Source of the DNA: Diogma glabrata
Lineage: Eukaryota; Arthropoda; Insecta; Diptera; Cylindrotomidae
Direction: 5' to 3'
Assembly: GCA_963693315.1 (NCBI GenBank)
Contig: OY856187.1
Location: forward strand, 383,137,711-383,201,710
DNA length: 64,000 nt
Part shown: positions 1 through 15,000 of the stretch, piece by piece
Layout: the number at the start of each line of letters is the position of its first letter
How positions within the stretch are numbered: position 1 is the stretch's first letter
Notes under the pieces: generated by a model
Databases searched by the model: none
What the model was told of the DNA's origin: nothing
The model's input: only the letters and a program-made list of their open reading frames with translations
Position numbers and translations under genes: made by a program

Positions 1-3000
1 AATGGCATATAAACTGAAAGGTGGGTCCAAAACAATCCCCTACCTCAAGTTATAGCATAATTGGTAAGCGGGTTTAGCCACAGCACCAGCTTTGGTTTCA
101 AATGTAAAATTTTGGTTTGCAATTTATGGCCTGTTTAAGGTAGCAAACCTGGTATTTTGACTTATTTCGCTTAAATTGACATCTAGAGATTACCGCTAGC
201 ATATTTTTTCAATTTTTTTTTTCTCAAAAATTTTGCAAAAAAAGCATGGGTTAACCCCTTACCTGTTTTTTTAGCGAAAAAAAAAGTTGTCGCAAATCTT
301 GGGGAATGGCATATAAACTGAAAGGTGGGTCCAAAACAATCCCCTACCTCAAGTTATAGCATAATTGGTAAGCGGGTTTAGCCACAGCACCAGCTTTGGT
401 TTCAAATGTAAAATTTTGGTTTGCAATTTATGGCCTGTTTAAGGTAGCAAACCTGGTATTTTGACTTATTTCGCTTAAATTGACATCTAGAGATTACCGC
501 TAGCATATTTTTTCAATTTTTTTTTCTCAAAAATTTTGCAAAAAAAGCATGGGTTAACCCCTTACCTGTTTTTTTAGCGAAAAAAAAAGTTGTCGCAAAT
601 CTTGGGGAATGGCATATAAACTGAAAGGTGGGTCCAAAACAATCCCCTACCTCAAGTTATAGCATAATTGGTAAGCGGGTTTAGCCACAGCACCAGCTTT
701 GGTTTCAAATGTAAAATTTTGGTTTGCAATTTATGGCCTGTTTAAGGTAGCAAACCTGGTATTTTGACTTATTTCGCTTAAATTGACATCTAGAGATTAC
801 CGCTAGCATATTTTTTCAATTTTTTTTTTCTCAAAAATTTTGCAAAAAAAGCATGGGTTAACCCCTTACCTGTTTTTTTAGCGAAAAAAAAAGTTGTCGC
901 AAATCTTGGGGAATGGCATATAAACTGAAAGGTGGGTCCAAAACAATCCCCTACCTCAAGTTATAGCATAATTGGTAAGCGGGTTTAGCCACAGCACCAG
1001 CTTTGGTTTCAAATGTAAAATTTTGGTTTGCAATTTATGGCCTGTTTAAGGTAGCAAACCTGGTATTTTGACTTATTTCGCTTAAATTGACATCTAGAGA
1101 TTACCGCTAGCATATTTTTTCAATTTTTTTTTTTGACAAAAATTTTGCAAAAAAAGCATGGGTTAACCCCTTACCTGTTTTTTTAGCGAAAAAAAAAGTT
1201 GTCGCAAATCTTGGGGAATGGCATATAAACTGAAAGGTGGGTCCAAAACAATCCCCTACCTCAAGTTATAGCATAATTGGTAAGCGGGTTTAGCCACAGC
1301 ACCAGCTTTGGTTTCAAATGTAAAATTTTGGTTTGCAATTTATGGCCTGTTTAAGGTAGCAAACCTGGTATTTTGACTTATTTCGCTTAAATTGACATCT
1401 AGAGATTACCGCTAGCATATTTTTTCAATTTTTTTTTCTCAAAAATTTTGCAAAAAAAGCATGGGTTAACCCCTTACCTGTTTTTTTAGCGAAAAAAAAA
1501 GTTGTCGCAAATCTTGGGGAATGGCATATAAACTGAAAGGTGGGTCCAAAACAATCCCCTACCTCAAGTTATAGCATAATTGGTAAGCGGGTTTAGCCAC
1601 AGCACCAGCTTTGGTTTCAAATGTAAAATTTTGGTTTGCAATTTATGGCCTGTTTAAGGTAGCAAACCTGGTATTTTGACTTATTTCGCTTAAATTGACA
1701 TCTAGAGATTACCGCTAGCATATTTTTTCAATTTTTTTTTTTGACAAAAATTTTGCAAAAAAAGCATGGGTTAACCCCTTACCTGTTTTTTTAGCGAAAA
1801 AAAAAGTTGTCGCAAATCTTGGGGAATGGCATATAAACTGAAAGGTGGGTCCAAAACAATCCCCTACCTCAAGTTATAGCATAATTGGTAAGCGGGTTTA
1901 GCCACAGCACCAGCTTTGGTTTCAAATGTAAAATTTTGGTTTGCAATTTATGGCCTGTTTAAGGTAGCAAACCTGGTATTTTGACTTATTTCGCTTAAAT
2001 TGACATCTAGAGATTACCGCTAGCATATTTTTTCAATTTTTTTTTTCTCAAAAATTTTGAAAAAAAAAGCATGGGTTAACCCCTTACCTGTTTTTTTAGC
2101 GAAAAAAAAAGTTGTCGCAAATCTTGGGGAATGGCATATAAACTGAAAGGTGGGTCCAAAACAATCCCCTACCTCAATTTATAGCATAATTGGTAAGCGG
2201 GTTTAGCCACAGCACCAGCTTTGGTTTCAAATGTAAAATTTTGGTTTGCAATTTATGGCCTGTTTAAGGTAGCAAACCTGGTATTTTGACTTATTTCGCT
2301 TAAATTGACATCTAGAGATTACCGCTAGCATATTTTTTCAATTTTTTTTTTTGACAAAAATTTTGCAAAAAAAGCATGGGTTAACCCCTTACCTGTTTTT
2401 TTAGCGAAAAAAAAAGTTGTCGCAAATCTTGGGGAATGGCATATAAACTGAAAGGTGGGTCCAAAACAATCCCCTACCTCAAGTTATAGCATAATTGGTA
2501 AGCGGGTTTAGCCACAGCACCAGCTTTGGTTTCAAATGTAAAATTTTGGTTTGCAATTTATGGCCTGTTTAAGGTAGCAAACCTGGTATTTTGACTTATT
2601 TCGCTTAAATTGACATCTAGAGATTACCGCTAGCATATTTTTTCAATTTTTTTTTTCTCAAAAATTTTGCAAAAAAAGCATGGGTTAACCCCTTACCTGT
2701 TTTTTTAGCGAAAAAAAAAGTTGTCGCAAATCTTGGGGAATGGCATATAAACTGAAAGGTGGGTCCAAAACAATCCCCTACCTCAAGTTATAGCATAATT
2801 GGTAAGCGGGTTTAGCCACAGCACCAGCTTTGGTTTCAAATGTAAAATTTTGGTTTGCAATTTATGGCCTGTTTAAGGTAGCAAACCTGGTATTTTGACT
2901 TATTTCGCTTAAATTGACATCTAGAGATTACCGCTAGCATATTTTTTCAATTTTTTTTTTCTCAAAAATTTTGCAAAAAAAGCATGGGTTAACCCCTTAC

Positions 3001-6000
3001 CTGTTTTTTTAGCGAAAAAAAAAGTTGTCGCAAATCTTGGGGAATGGCATATAAACTGAAAGGTGGGTCCAAAACAATCCCCTACCTCAAGTTATAGCAT
3101 AATTGGTAAGCGGGTTTAGCCACAGCACCAGCTTTGGTTTCAAATGTAAAATTTTGGTTTGCAATTTATGGCCTGTTTAAGGTAGCAAACCTGGTATTTT
3201 GACTTATTTCGCTTAAATTGACATCTAGAGATTACCGCTAGCATATTTTTTCAATTTTTTTTTTTGACAAAAATTTTGCAAAAAAAGCATGGGTTAACCC
3301 CTTACCTGTTTTTTTAGCGAAAAAAAAAGTTGTCGCAAATCTTGGGGAATGGCATATAAACTGAAAGGTGGGTCCAAAACAATCCCCTACCTCAAGTTAT
3401 AGCATAATTGGTAAGCGGGTTTAGCCACAGCACCAGCTTTGGTTTCAAATGTAAAATTTTGGTTTGCAATTTATGGCCTGTTTAAGGTAGCAAACCTGGT
3501 ATTTTGACTTATTTCGCTTAAATTGACATCTAGAGATTACCGCTAGCATATTTTTTCAATTTTTTTTTTTGACAAAAATTTTGCAAAAAAAGCATGGGTT
3601 AACCCCTTACCTGTTTTTTTAGCGAAAAAAAAAGTTGTCGCAAATCTTGGGGAATGGCATATAAACTGAAAGGTGGGTCCAAAACAATCCCCTACCTCAA
3701 GTTATAGCATAATTGGTAAGCGGGTTTAGCCACAGCACCAGCTTTGGTTTCAAATGTAAAATTTTGGTTTGCAATTTATGGCCTGTTTAAGGTAGCAAAC
3801 CTGGTATTTTGACTTATTTCGCTTAAATTGACATCTAGAGATTACCGCTAGCATATTTTTTCAATTTTTTTTTTCTCAAAAATTTTGCAAAAAAAGCATG
3901 GGTTAACCCCTTACCTGTTTTTTTAGCGAAAAAAAAAGTTGTCGCAAATCTTGGGGAATGGCATATAAACTGAAAGGTGGGTCCAAAACAATCCCCTACC
4001 TCAAGTTATAGCATAATTGGTAAGCGGGTTTAGCCACAGCACCAGCTTTGGTTTCAAATGTAAAATTTTGGTTTGCAATTTATGGCCTGTTTAAGGTAGC
4101 AAACCTGGTATTTTGACTTATTTCGCTTAAATTGACATCTAGAGATTACCGCTAGCATATTTTTTCAATTTTTTTTTTCTCAAAAATTTTGAAAAAAAAA
4201 GCATGGGTTAACCCCTTACCTGTTTTTTTAGCGAAAAAAAAAGTTGTCGCAAATCTTGGGGAATGGCATATAAACTGAAAGGTGGGTCCAAAACAATCCC
4301 CTACCTCAATTTATAGCATAATTGGTAAGCGGGTTTAGCCACAGCACCAGCTTTGGTTTCAAATGTAAAATTTTGGTTTGCAATTTATGGCCTGTTTAAG
4401 GTAGCAAACCTGGTATTTTGACTTATTTCGCTTAAATTGACATCTAGAGATTACCGCTAGCATATTTTTTCAATTTTTTTTTTTGACAAAAATTTTGCAA
4501 AAAAGCATGGGTTAACCCCTTACCTGTTTTTTTAGCGAAAAAAAAAGTTGTCGCAAGTCTTGGGGAATGGCATATAAACTGAAAGGTGGGTCCAAAACAA
4601 TCCCCTACCTCAAGTTATAGCATAATTGGTAAGCGGGTTTAGCCACAGCACCAGCTTTGGTTTCAAATGTAAAATTTTGGTTTGCAATTTATGGCCTGTT
4701 TAAGGTAGCAAACCTGGTATTTTGACTTATTTCGCTTAAATTGACATCTAGAGATTACCGCTAGCATATTTTTTCAATTTTTTTTTTGACAAAAATTTTG
4801 CAAAAAAAGCATGGGTTAACCCCTTACCTGTTTTTTTAGCAAAAAAAAAAGTTGTCGCAAATCTTGGGGAATGGCATATAAACTGAAAGGTGGGTCCAAA
4901 ACAATCCCCTACCTCAAGTTATAGCATAATTGGTAAGCGGGTTTAGCCACAGCACCAGCTTTGGTTTCAAATGTAAAATTTTGGTTTGCAATTTATGGCC
5001 TGTTTAAGGTAGCAAACCTGGTATTTTGACTTATTTCGCTTAAATTGACATCTAGAGATTACCGCTAGCATATTTTTTCAATTTTTTTTTTTGACAAAAA
5101 TTTTGCAAAAAAAGCATGGGTTAACCCCTTACCTGTTTTTTTAGCGAAAAAAAAAGTTGTCGCAAATCTTGGGGAATGGCATATAAACTGAAAGGTGGGT
5201 CCAAAACAATCCCCTACCTCAAGTTATAGCATAATTGGTAAGCGGGTTTAGCCACAGCACCAGCTTTGGTTTCAAATGTAAAATTTTGGTTTGCAATTTA
5301 TGGCCTGTTTAAGGTAGCAAACCTGGTATTTTGACTTATTTCGCTTAAATTGACATCTAGAGATTACCGCTAGCATATTTTTTCAATTTTTTTTTTGACA
5401 AAAATTTTGCAAAAAAAGCATGGGTTAACCCCTTACCTGTTTTTTTAGCGAAAAAAAAAGTTGTCGCAAATCTTGGGGAATGGCATATAAACTGAAAGGT
5501 GGGTCCAAAACAATCCCCTACCTCAAGTTATAGCATAATTGGTAAGCGGGTTTAGCCACAGCACCAGCTTTGGTTTCAAATGTAAAATTTTGGTTTGCAA
5601 TTTATGGCCTGTTTAAGGTAGCAAACCTGGTATTTTGACTTATTTCGTTTAAATTGACATCTAGAGATTACCGCTAGCATATTTTTTCAATTTTTTTTTG
5701 ACAAAAATTTTGCAAAAAAAGCATGGGTTAACCCCTTACCTGTTTTTTTAGCGAAAAAAAAAGTTGTCGCAAATCTTGGGGAATGGCATATAAACTGAAA
5801 GGTGGGTCCAAAACAATCCCCTACCTCAAGTTATAGCATAATTGGTAAGCGGGTTTAGCCACAGCACCAGCTTTGGTTTCAAATGTAAAATTTTGGTTTG
5901 CAATTTATGGCCTGTTTAAGGTAGCAAACCTGGTATTTTGACTTATTTCGCTTAAATTGACATCTAGAGATTACCGCTAGCATATTTTTTCAATTTTTTT

Positions 6001-9000
6001 TTTGACAAAAATTTTGCAAAAAAAGCATGGGTTAACCCCTTACCTGTTTTTTTAGCGAAAAAAAAAGTTGTCGCAAATCTTGGGGAATGGCATATAAACT
6101 GAAAGGTGGGTCCAAAACAATCCCCTACCTCAAGTTATAGCATAATTGGTAAGCGGGTTTAGCCACAGCACCAGCTTTGGTTTCAAATGTAAAATTTTGG
6201 TTTGCAATTTATGGCCTGTTTAAGGTAGCAAACCTGGTATTTTGACTTATTTCGCTTAAATTGACATCTAGAGATTACCGCTAGCATATTTTTTCAATTT
6301 TTTTTTTGACAAAAATTTTGCAAAAAAAGCATGGGTTAACCCCTTACCTGTTTTTTTAGCGAAAAAAAAAGTTGTCGCAAATCTTGGGGAATGGCATATA
6401 AACTGAAAGGTGGGTCCAAAACAATCCCCTACCTCAAGTTATAGCATAATTGGTAAGCGGGTTTAGCCACAGCACCAGCTTTGGTTTCAAATGTAAAATT
6501 TTGGTTTGCAATTTATGGCCTGTTTAAGGTAGCAAACCTGGTATTTTGACTTATTTCGCTTAAATTGACATCTAGAGATTACCGCTAGCATATTTTTTCA
6601 ATTTTTTTTTTCTCAAAAATTTTGCAAAAAAAGCATGGGTTAACCCCTTACCTGTTTTTTTAGCGAAAAAAAAAGTTGTCGCAAATCTTGGGGAATGGCA
6701 TATAAACTGAAAGGTGGGTCCAAAACAATCCCCTACCTCAAGTTATAGCATAATTGGTAAGCGGGTTTAGCCACAGCACCAGCTTTGGTTTCAAATGTAA
6801 AATTTTGGTTTGCAATTTATGGCCTGTTTAAGGTAGCAAACCTGGTATTTTGACTTATTTCGCTTAAATTGACATCTAGAGATTACCGCTAGCATATTTT
6901 TTCAATTTTTTTTTTGACAAAAATTTTGCAAAAAAAGCATGGGTTAACCCCTTACCTGTTTTTTTAGCGAAAAAAAAGTTGTCGCAAATCTTGGGGAATG
7001 GCATATAAACTGAAAGGTGGGTCCAAAACAATCCCCTACCTCAAGTTATAGCATAATTGGTAAGCGGGTTTAGCCACAGCACCAGCTTTGGTTTCAAATG
7101 TAAAATTTTGGTTTGCAATTTATGGCCTGTTTAAGGTAGCAAACCTGGTATTTTGACTTATTTCGCTTAAATTGACATCTAGAGATTACCGCCAGCATAT
7201 TTTTTCAATTTTTTTTTTGACAAAAATTTTGCAAAAAAAGCATGGGTTAACCTGTTACCTGTTTTTTTAGCGAAAAAAAAAGTTGTCGCAAATCTTGGGG
7301 AATGGCATATAAACTGAAAGGTGGGTCCAAAACAATCCCCTACCTCAAGTTATAGCATAATTGGTAAGCGGGTTTAGCCACAGCACCAGCTTTGGTTTCA
7401 AATGTAAAATTTTGGTTTGCAATTTATGGCCTGTTTAAGGTAGCAAACCTGGTATTTTGACTTATTTCGCTTAAATTGACATCTAGAGATTACCGCTAGC
7501 ATATTTTTTCAATTTTTTTTTTGACAAAAATTTTGCAAAAAAGCATGGGTTAACCCCTTACCTGTTTTTTTAGCGAAAAAAAAAGTTGTCGCAAATCTTG
7601 GGGAATGGCATATAAACTGAAAGGTGGGTCCAAAATAATCCCCTACCTCAAGTTATAGCATAATTGGTAAGCGGGTTTAGCCACAGCACCAGCTTTGGTT
7701 TCAAATGTAAAATTTTGGTTTGCAATTTATGGCCTGTTTAAGGTAGCAAACCTGGTATTTTGACTTATTTCGCTTAAATTGACATCTAGAGATTACCGCT
7801 AGCATATTTTTTCAATTTTTTTTTTGACAAAAATTTTGCAAAAAAAGCATGGGTTAACCCCTTACCTGTTTTTTTAGCGAAAAAAAAAGTTGTCGCAAAT
7901 CTTGGGGAATGGCATATAAACTGAAAGGTGGGTCCAAAATAATCCCCTACCTCAAGTTATAGCATAATTGGTAAGCGGGTTTAGCCACAGCACCAGCTTT
8001 GGTTTCAAATGTAAAATTTTGGTTTGCAATTTATGGCCTGTTTAAGGTAGCAAACCTGGTATTTTGACTTATTTCGCTTAAATTGACATCTAGAGATTAC
8101 CGCTAGCATATTTTTTCAATTTTTTTTTTGACAAAAATTTTGCAAAAAAAGCATGGGTTAACCCCTTACCTGTTTTTTTAGCGAAAAAAAAAGTTGTCGC
8201 AAATCTTGGGGAATGGCATATAAACTGAAAGGTGGGTCCAAAACAATCCCCTACCTCAAGTTATAGCATAATTGGTAAGCGGGTTTAGCCACAGCACCAG
8301 CTTTGGTTTCAAATGTAAAATTTTGGTTTGCAATTTATGGCCTGTTTAAGGTAGCAAACCTGGTATTTTGACTTATTTCGCTTAAATTGACATCTAGAGA
8401 TTACCGCTAGCATATTTTTTCAATTTTTTTTTTTGACAAAAATTTTGCAAAAAAAGCATGGGTTAACCCCTTACCTGTTTTTTTAGCGAAAAAAAAAGTT
8501 GTCGCAAATCTTGGGGAATGGCATATAAACTGAAAGGTGGGTCCAAAACAATCCCCTACCTCAAGTTATAGCATAATTGGTAAGCGGGTTTAGCCACAGC
8601 ACCAGCTTTGGTTTCAAATGTAAAATTTTGGTTTGCAATTTATGGCCTGTTTAAGGTAGCAAACCTGGTATTTTGACTTATTTCGCTTAAATTGACATCT
8701 AGAGATTACCGCTAGCATATTTTTTCAATTTTTTTTTTTGACAAAAATTTTGCAAAAAAAGCATGGGTTAACCCCTTACCTGTTTTTTTAGCGAAAAAAA
8801 AAGTTGTCGCAAATCTTGGGGAATGGCATATAAACAAAAAGGTGGGTCCAAAACAATCCCCTACCTCAAGTTATAGCATAATTGGTAAGCGGGTTTAGCC
8901 ACAGCACCAGCTTTGGTTTCAAATGTAAAATTTTGGTTTGCAATTTATGGCCTGTTTAAGGTAGCAAACCTGGTATTTTGACTTATTTCGCTTAAATTGA

Positions 9001-12000
9001 CATCTAGAGATTACCGCTAGCATATTTTTTCAATTTTTTTTTTGACAAAAATTTTGCAAAAAAAGCATGGGTTAACCCCTTACCTGTTTTTTTAGCGAAA
9101 AAAAAAGTTGTCGCAAATCTTGGGGAATGGCATATAAACAAAAAGGTGGGTCCAAAACAATCCCCTACCTCAAGTTATAGCATAATTGGTAAGCGGGTTT
9201 AGCCACAGCACCAGCTTTGGTTTCAAATGTAAAATTTTGGTTTGCAATTTATGGCCTGTTTAAGGTAGCAAACCTGGTATTTTGACTTATTTCGCTTAAA
9301 TTGACATCTAGAGATTACCGCTAGCATATTTTTTCAATTTTTTTTTTTGACAAAAATTTTGCAAAAAAAGCATGGGTTAACCCCTTACCTGTTTTTTAGC
9401 GAAAAAAAAAGTTGTCGCAAATCTTGGGGAATGGCATATAAACTGAAAGGTGGGTCCAAAACAATCCCCTACCTCAAGTTATAGCATAATTGGTAAGCGG
9501 GCTTAGCCACAGCACCAGCTTTGGTTTCAAATGTAAAATTTTGGTTTGCAATTTATGGCCTGTTTAAGGTAGCAAACCTGGTATTTTGACTTATTTCGCT
9601 TAAATTGACATCTAGAGATTACCGCTAGCATATTTTTTCAATTTTTTTTTTTGACAAAAATTTTGCAAAAAAAGCATGGGTTAACCCCTTACCTGTTTTT
9701 TTAGCGAAAAAAAAAGTTGTCGCAAATCTTGGGGAATGGCATATAAACTGAAAGGTGGGTCCAAAACAATCCCCTACCTCAAGTTATAGCATAATTGGTA
9801 AGCGGGTTTAGCCACAGCACCAGCTTTGGTTTCAAATGTAAAATTTTGGTTTGCAATTTATGGCCTGTTTAAGGTAGCAAACCTGGTATTTTGACTTATT
9901 TCGCTTAAATTGACATCTAGAGATTACCGCTAGCATATTTTTTCAATTTTTTTTTTTGACAAAAATTTTGCAAAAAAAGCATGGGTTAACCCCTTACCTG
10001 TTTTTTTAGCGAAAAAAAAAGTTGTCGCAAATCTTGGGGAATGGCATATAAACTGAAAGGTGGGTCCAAAACAATCCCCTACCTCAAGTTATAGCATAAT
10101 TGGTAAGCGGGTTTAGCCACAGCACCAGCTTTGGTTTCAAATGTAAAATTTTGGTTTGCAATTTATGGCCTGTTTAAGGTAGCAAACCTGGTATTTTGAC
10201 TTATTTCGCTTAAATTGACATCTAGAGATTACCGCTAGCATATTTTTTCAATTTTTTTTTTTGACAAAAATTTTGCAAAAAAAGCATGGGTTAACCCCTT
10301 ACCTGTTTTTTTAGCGAAAAAAAAAGTTGTCGCAAATCTTGGGGAATGGCATATAAACTGAAAGGTGGGTCCAAAACAATCCCCTACCTCAAGTTATAGC
10401 ATAATTGGTAAGCGGGTTTAGCCACAGCACCAGCTTTGGTTTCAAATGTAAAATTTTGGTTTGCAATTTATGGCCTGTTTAAGGTAGCAAACCTGGTATT
10501 TTGACTTATTTCGCTTAAATTGACATCTAGAGATTACCGCTAGCATATTTTTTCAATTTTTTTTTTTGACAAAAATTTTGCAAAAAAAGCATGGGTTAAC
10601 CCCTTACCTGTTTTTTAGCGAAAAAAAAGTTGTCGCAAATCTTGGGGAATGGCATATAAACTGAAAGGTGGGTCCAAAACAATCCTCTACCTCAAGTTAT
10701 AGCATAATTGGTAAGCGGGTTTAGCCACAGCACCAGCTTTGGTTTCAAATGTAAAATTTTGGTTTGCAATTTATGGCCTGTTTAAGGTAGCAAACCTGGT
10801 ATTTTGACTTATTTCGCTTAAATTGACATCTAGAGATTACCGCTAGCATATTTTTTCAATTTTTTTTTTTGACAAAAAATTTGCAAAAAAAGCATGGGTT
10901 AACCCCTTACCTGTTTTTTAGCGAAAAAAAAAGTTGTCGCAAATCTTGGGGAATGGCATATAAACTGAAAGGTGGGTCCAAAACAATCCTCTACCTCAAG
11001 TTATAGCATAATTGGTAAGCGGGCTTAGCCACAGCACCAGCTTTGGTTTCAAATGTAAAATTTTGGTTTGCAATTTATGGCCTGTTTAAGGTAGCAAACC
11101 TGGTATTTTGACTTATTTCGCTTAAATTGACATCTAGAGATTACCGCTAGCATATTTTTTCAATTTTTTTTTTTGACAAAAATTTTGCAAAAAAAGCATG
11201 GGTTAACCCCTTACCTGTTTTTTAGCGAAAAAAAAAGTTGTCGCAAATCTTGGGGAATGGCATATAAACTGAAAGGTGGGTCCAAAACAATCCCCTACCT
11301 CAAGTTATAGCATAATTGGTAAGCGGGCTTAGCCACAGCACCAGCTTTGGTTTCAAATGTAAAATTTTGGTTTGCAATTTATGGCCTGTTTAAGGTAGCA
11401 AACCTGGTATTTTGACTTATTTCGCTTAAATTGACATCTAGAGATTACCGCTAGCATATTTTTTCAATTTTTTTTTTTGACAAAAATTTTGCAAAAAAAG
11501 CATGGGTTAACCCCTTACCTGTTTTTTTAGCGAAAAAAAAAGTTGTCGCAAATCTTGGGGAATGGCATATAAACTGAAAGGTGGGTCCAAAACAATCCCC
11601 TACCTCAAGTTATAGCATAATTGGTAAGCGGGTTTAGCCACAGCACCAGCTTTGGTTTCAAATGTAAAATTTTGGTTTGCAATTTATGGCCTGTTTAAGG
11701 TAGCAAACCTGGTATTTTGACTTATTTCGCTTAAATTGACATCTAGAGATTACCGCTAGCATATTTTTTCAATTTTTTTTTTTGACAAAAATTTTGCAAA
11801 AAAAGCATGGGTTAACCCCTTACCTGTTTTTTTAGCGAAAAAAAAAGTTGTCGCAAATCTTGGGGAATGGCATATAAACTGAAAGGTGGGTCCAAAACAA
11901 TCCCCTACCTCAAGTTATAGCATAATTGGTAAGCGGGTTTAGCCACAGCACCAGCTTTGGTTTCAAATGTAAAATTTTGGTTTGCAATTTATGGCCTGTT

Positions 12001-15000
12001 TAAGGTAGCAAACCTGGTATTTTGACTTATTTCGCTTAAATTGACATCTAGAGATTACCGCTAGCATATTTTTTCAATTTTTTTTTTTGACAAAAATTTT
12101 GCAAAAAAAGCATGGGTTAACCCCTTACCTGTTTTTTTAGCGAAAAAAAAAGTTGTCGCAAATCTTGGGGAATGGCATATAAACTGAAAGGTGGGTCCAA
12201 AACAATCCCCTACCTCAAGTTATAGCATAATTGGTAAGCGGGTTTAGCCACAGCACCAGCTTTGGTTTCAAATGTAAAATTTTTGTTTGCAATTTATGGC
12301 CTGTTTAAGGTAGCAAACCTGGTATTTTGACTTATTTCGCTTAAATTGACATCTAGAGATTACCGCTAGCATATTTTTTCAATTTTTTTTTTGACAAAAA
12401 TTTTGCAAAAAAGCATGGGTTAACCCCTTACCTGTTTTTTTAGCGAAAAAAAAAGTTGTCGCAAATCTTGGGGAATGGCATATAAACTGAAAGGTGGGTC
12501 CAAAACAATCCCCTACCTCAAGTTATAGCATAATTGGTAAGCGGGTTTAGCCACAGCACCAGCTTTGGTTTCAAATGTAAAATTTTGGTTTGCAATTTAT
12601 GGCCTGTTTAAGGTAGCAAACCTGGTATTTTGACTTATTTCGCTTAAATTGACATCTAGAGATTACCGCTAGCATATTTTTTCAATTTTTTTTTTTGACA
12701 AAAATTTTGCAAAAAAAGCATGGGTTAACCCCTTACCTGTTTTTTAGCGAAAAAAAAAGTTGTCGCAAATCTTGGGGAATGGCATATAAACTGAAAGGTG
12801 GGTCCAAAACAATCCTCTACCTCAAGTTATAGCATAATTGGTAAGCGGGTTTAGCCACAGCACCAGCTTTGGTTTCAAATGTAAAATTTTGGTTTGCAAT
12901 TTATGGCCTGTTTAAGGTAGCAAACCTGGTATTTTGACTTATTTCGCTTAAATTGACATCTAGAGATTACCGCTAGCATATTTTTTCAATTTTTTTTTTC
13001 TCAAAAATTTTGCAAAAAAAGCATGGGTTAACCCCTTACCTGTTTTTTTAGCGAAAAAAAAAGTTGTCGCAAATCTTGGGGAATGGCATATAAACTGAAA
13101 GGTGGGTCCAAAACAATCCCCTACCTCAAGTTATAGCATAATTGGTAAGCGGGTTTAGCCACAGCACCAGCTTTGGTTTCAAATGTAAAATTTTGGTTTG
13201 CAATTTATGGCCTGTTTAAGGTAGCAAACCTGGTATTTTGACTTATTTCGCTTAAATTGACATCTAGAGATTACCGCTAGCATATTTTTTCAATTTTTTT
13301 TTTCTCAAAAATTTTGCAAAAAAAGCATGGGTTAACCCCTTACCTGTTATTTTAGCGAAAAAAAAAGTTGTCGCAAATCTTGGGGAATGGCATATAAACT
13401 GAAAGGTGGGTCCAAAACAATCCCCTACCTCAAGTTATAGCATAATTGGTAAGCGGGTTTAGCCACAGCACCAGCTTTGGTTTCAAATGTAAAATTTTGG
13501 TTTGCAATTTATGGCCTGTTTAAGGTAGCAAACCTGGTATTTTGACTTATTTCGCTTAAATTGACATCTAGAGATTACCGCTAGCATATTTTTTCAATTT
13601 TTTTTTTCTCAAAAATTTTGCAAAAAAAGCATGGGTTAACCCCTTACCTGTTTTTTTAGCGAAAAAAAAAGTTGTCGCAAATCTTGGGGAATGGCATATA
13701 AACTGAAAGGTGGGTCCAAAACAATCCCCTACCTCAAGTTATAGCATAATTGGTAAGCGGGTTTAGCCACAGCACCAGCTTTGGTTTCAAATGTAAAATT
13801 TTTGTTTGCAATTTATGGCCTGTTTAAGGTAGCAAACCTGGTATTTTGACTTATTTCGCTTAAATTGACATCTAGAGATTACCGCTAGCATATTTTTTCA
13901 ATTTTTTTTTTTGACAAAAATTTTGCAAAAAAAGCATGGGTTAACCCCTTACCTGTTTTTTTAGCGAAAAAAAAAGTTGTCGCAAATCTTGGGGAATGGC
14001 ATATAAACTGAAAGGTGGGTCCAAAACAATCCCCTACCTCAAGTTATAGCATAATTGGTAAGCGGGTTTAGCCACAGCACCAGCTTTGGTTTCAAATGTA
14101 AAATTTTGGTTTGCAATTTATGGCCTGTTTAAGGTAGCAAACCTGGTATTTTGACTTATTTCGCTTAAATTGACATCTAGAGATTACCGCTAGCATATTT
14201 TTTCAATTTTTTTTTTCTCAAAAATTTTGCAAAAAAAGCATGGGTTAACCCCTTACCTGTTTTTTTAGCGAAAAAAAAAGTTGTCGCAAATCTTGGGGAA
14301 TGGCATATAAACTGAAAGGTGGGTCCAAAACAATCCCCTACCTCAAGTTATAGCATAATTGGTAAGCGGGTTTAGCCACAGCACCAGCTTTGGTTTCAAA
14401 TGTAAAATTTTGGTTTGCAATTTATGGCCTGTTTAAGGTAGCAAACCTGGTATTTTGACTTATTTCGCTTAAATTGACATCTAGAGATTACCGCTAGCAT
14501 ATTTTTTCAATTTTTTTTTCTCAAAAATTTTGCAAAAAAAGCATGGGTTAACCCCTTACCTGTTTTTTTAGCGAAAAAAAAAGTTGTCGCAAATCTTGGG
14601 GAATGGCATATAAACTGAAAGGTGGGTCCAAAACAATCCCCTACCTCAAGTTATAGCATAATTGGTAAGCGGGTTTAGCCACAGCACCAGCTTTGGTTTC
14701 AAATGTAAAATTTTGGTTTGCAATTTATGGCCTGTTTAAGGTAGCAAACCTGGTATTTTGACTTATTTCGCTTAAATTGACATCTAGAGATTACCGCTAG
14801 CATATTTTTTCAATTTTTTTTTTCTCAAAAATTTTGCAAAAAAAGCATGGGTTAACCCCTTACCTGTTTTTTTAGCGAAAAAAAAAGTTGTCGCAAATCT
14901 TGGGGAATGGCATATAAACTGAAAGGTGGGTCCAAAACAATCCCCTACCTCAAGTTATAGCATAATTGGTAAGCGGGTTTAGCCACAGCACCAGCTTTGG

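Noticed and set aside
53..125. Satellite monomer as a true tRNA gene
   Set aside because: The A box matches, but acceptor, D, anticodon and T stems do not pair, and the B box is degenerate. Kept only as a promoter-like observation.
153..184. CENP-B box in the satellite monomer
   Set aside because: TTTCGCTTAAATTGAC shares TTCG and one A with the consensus, but the essential CGGG half is absent.
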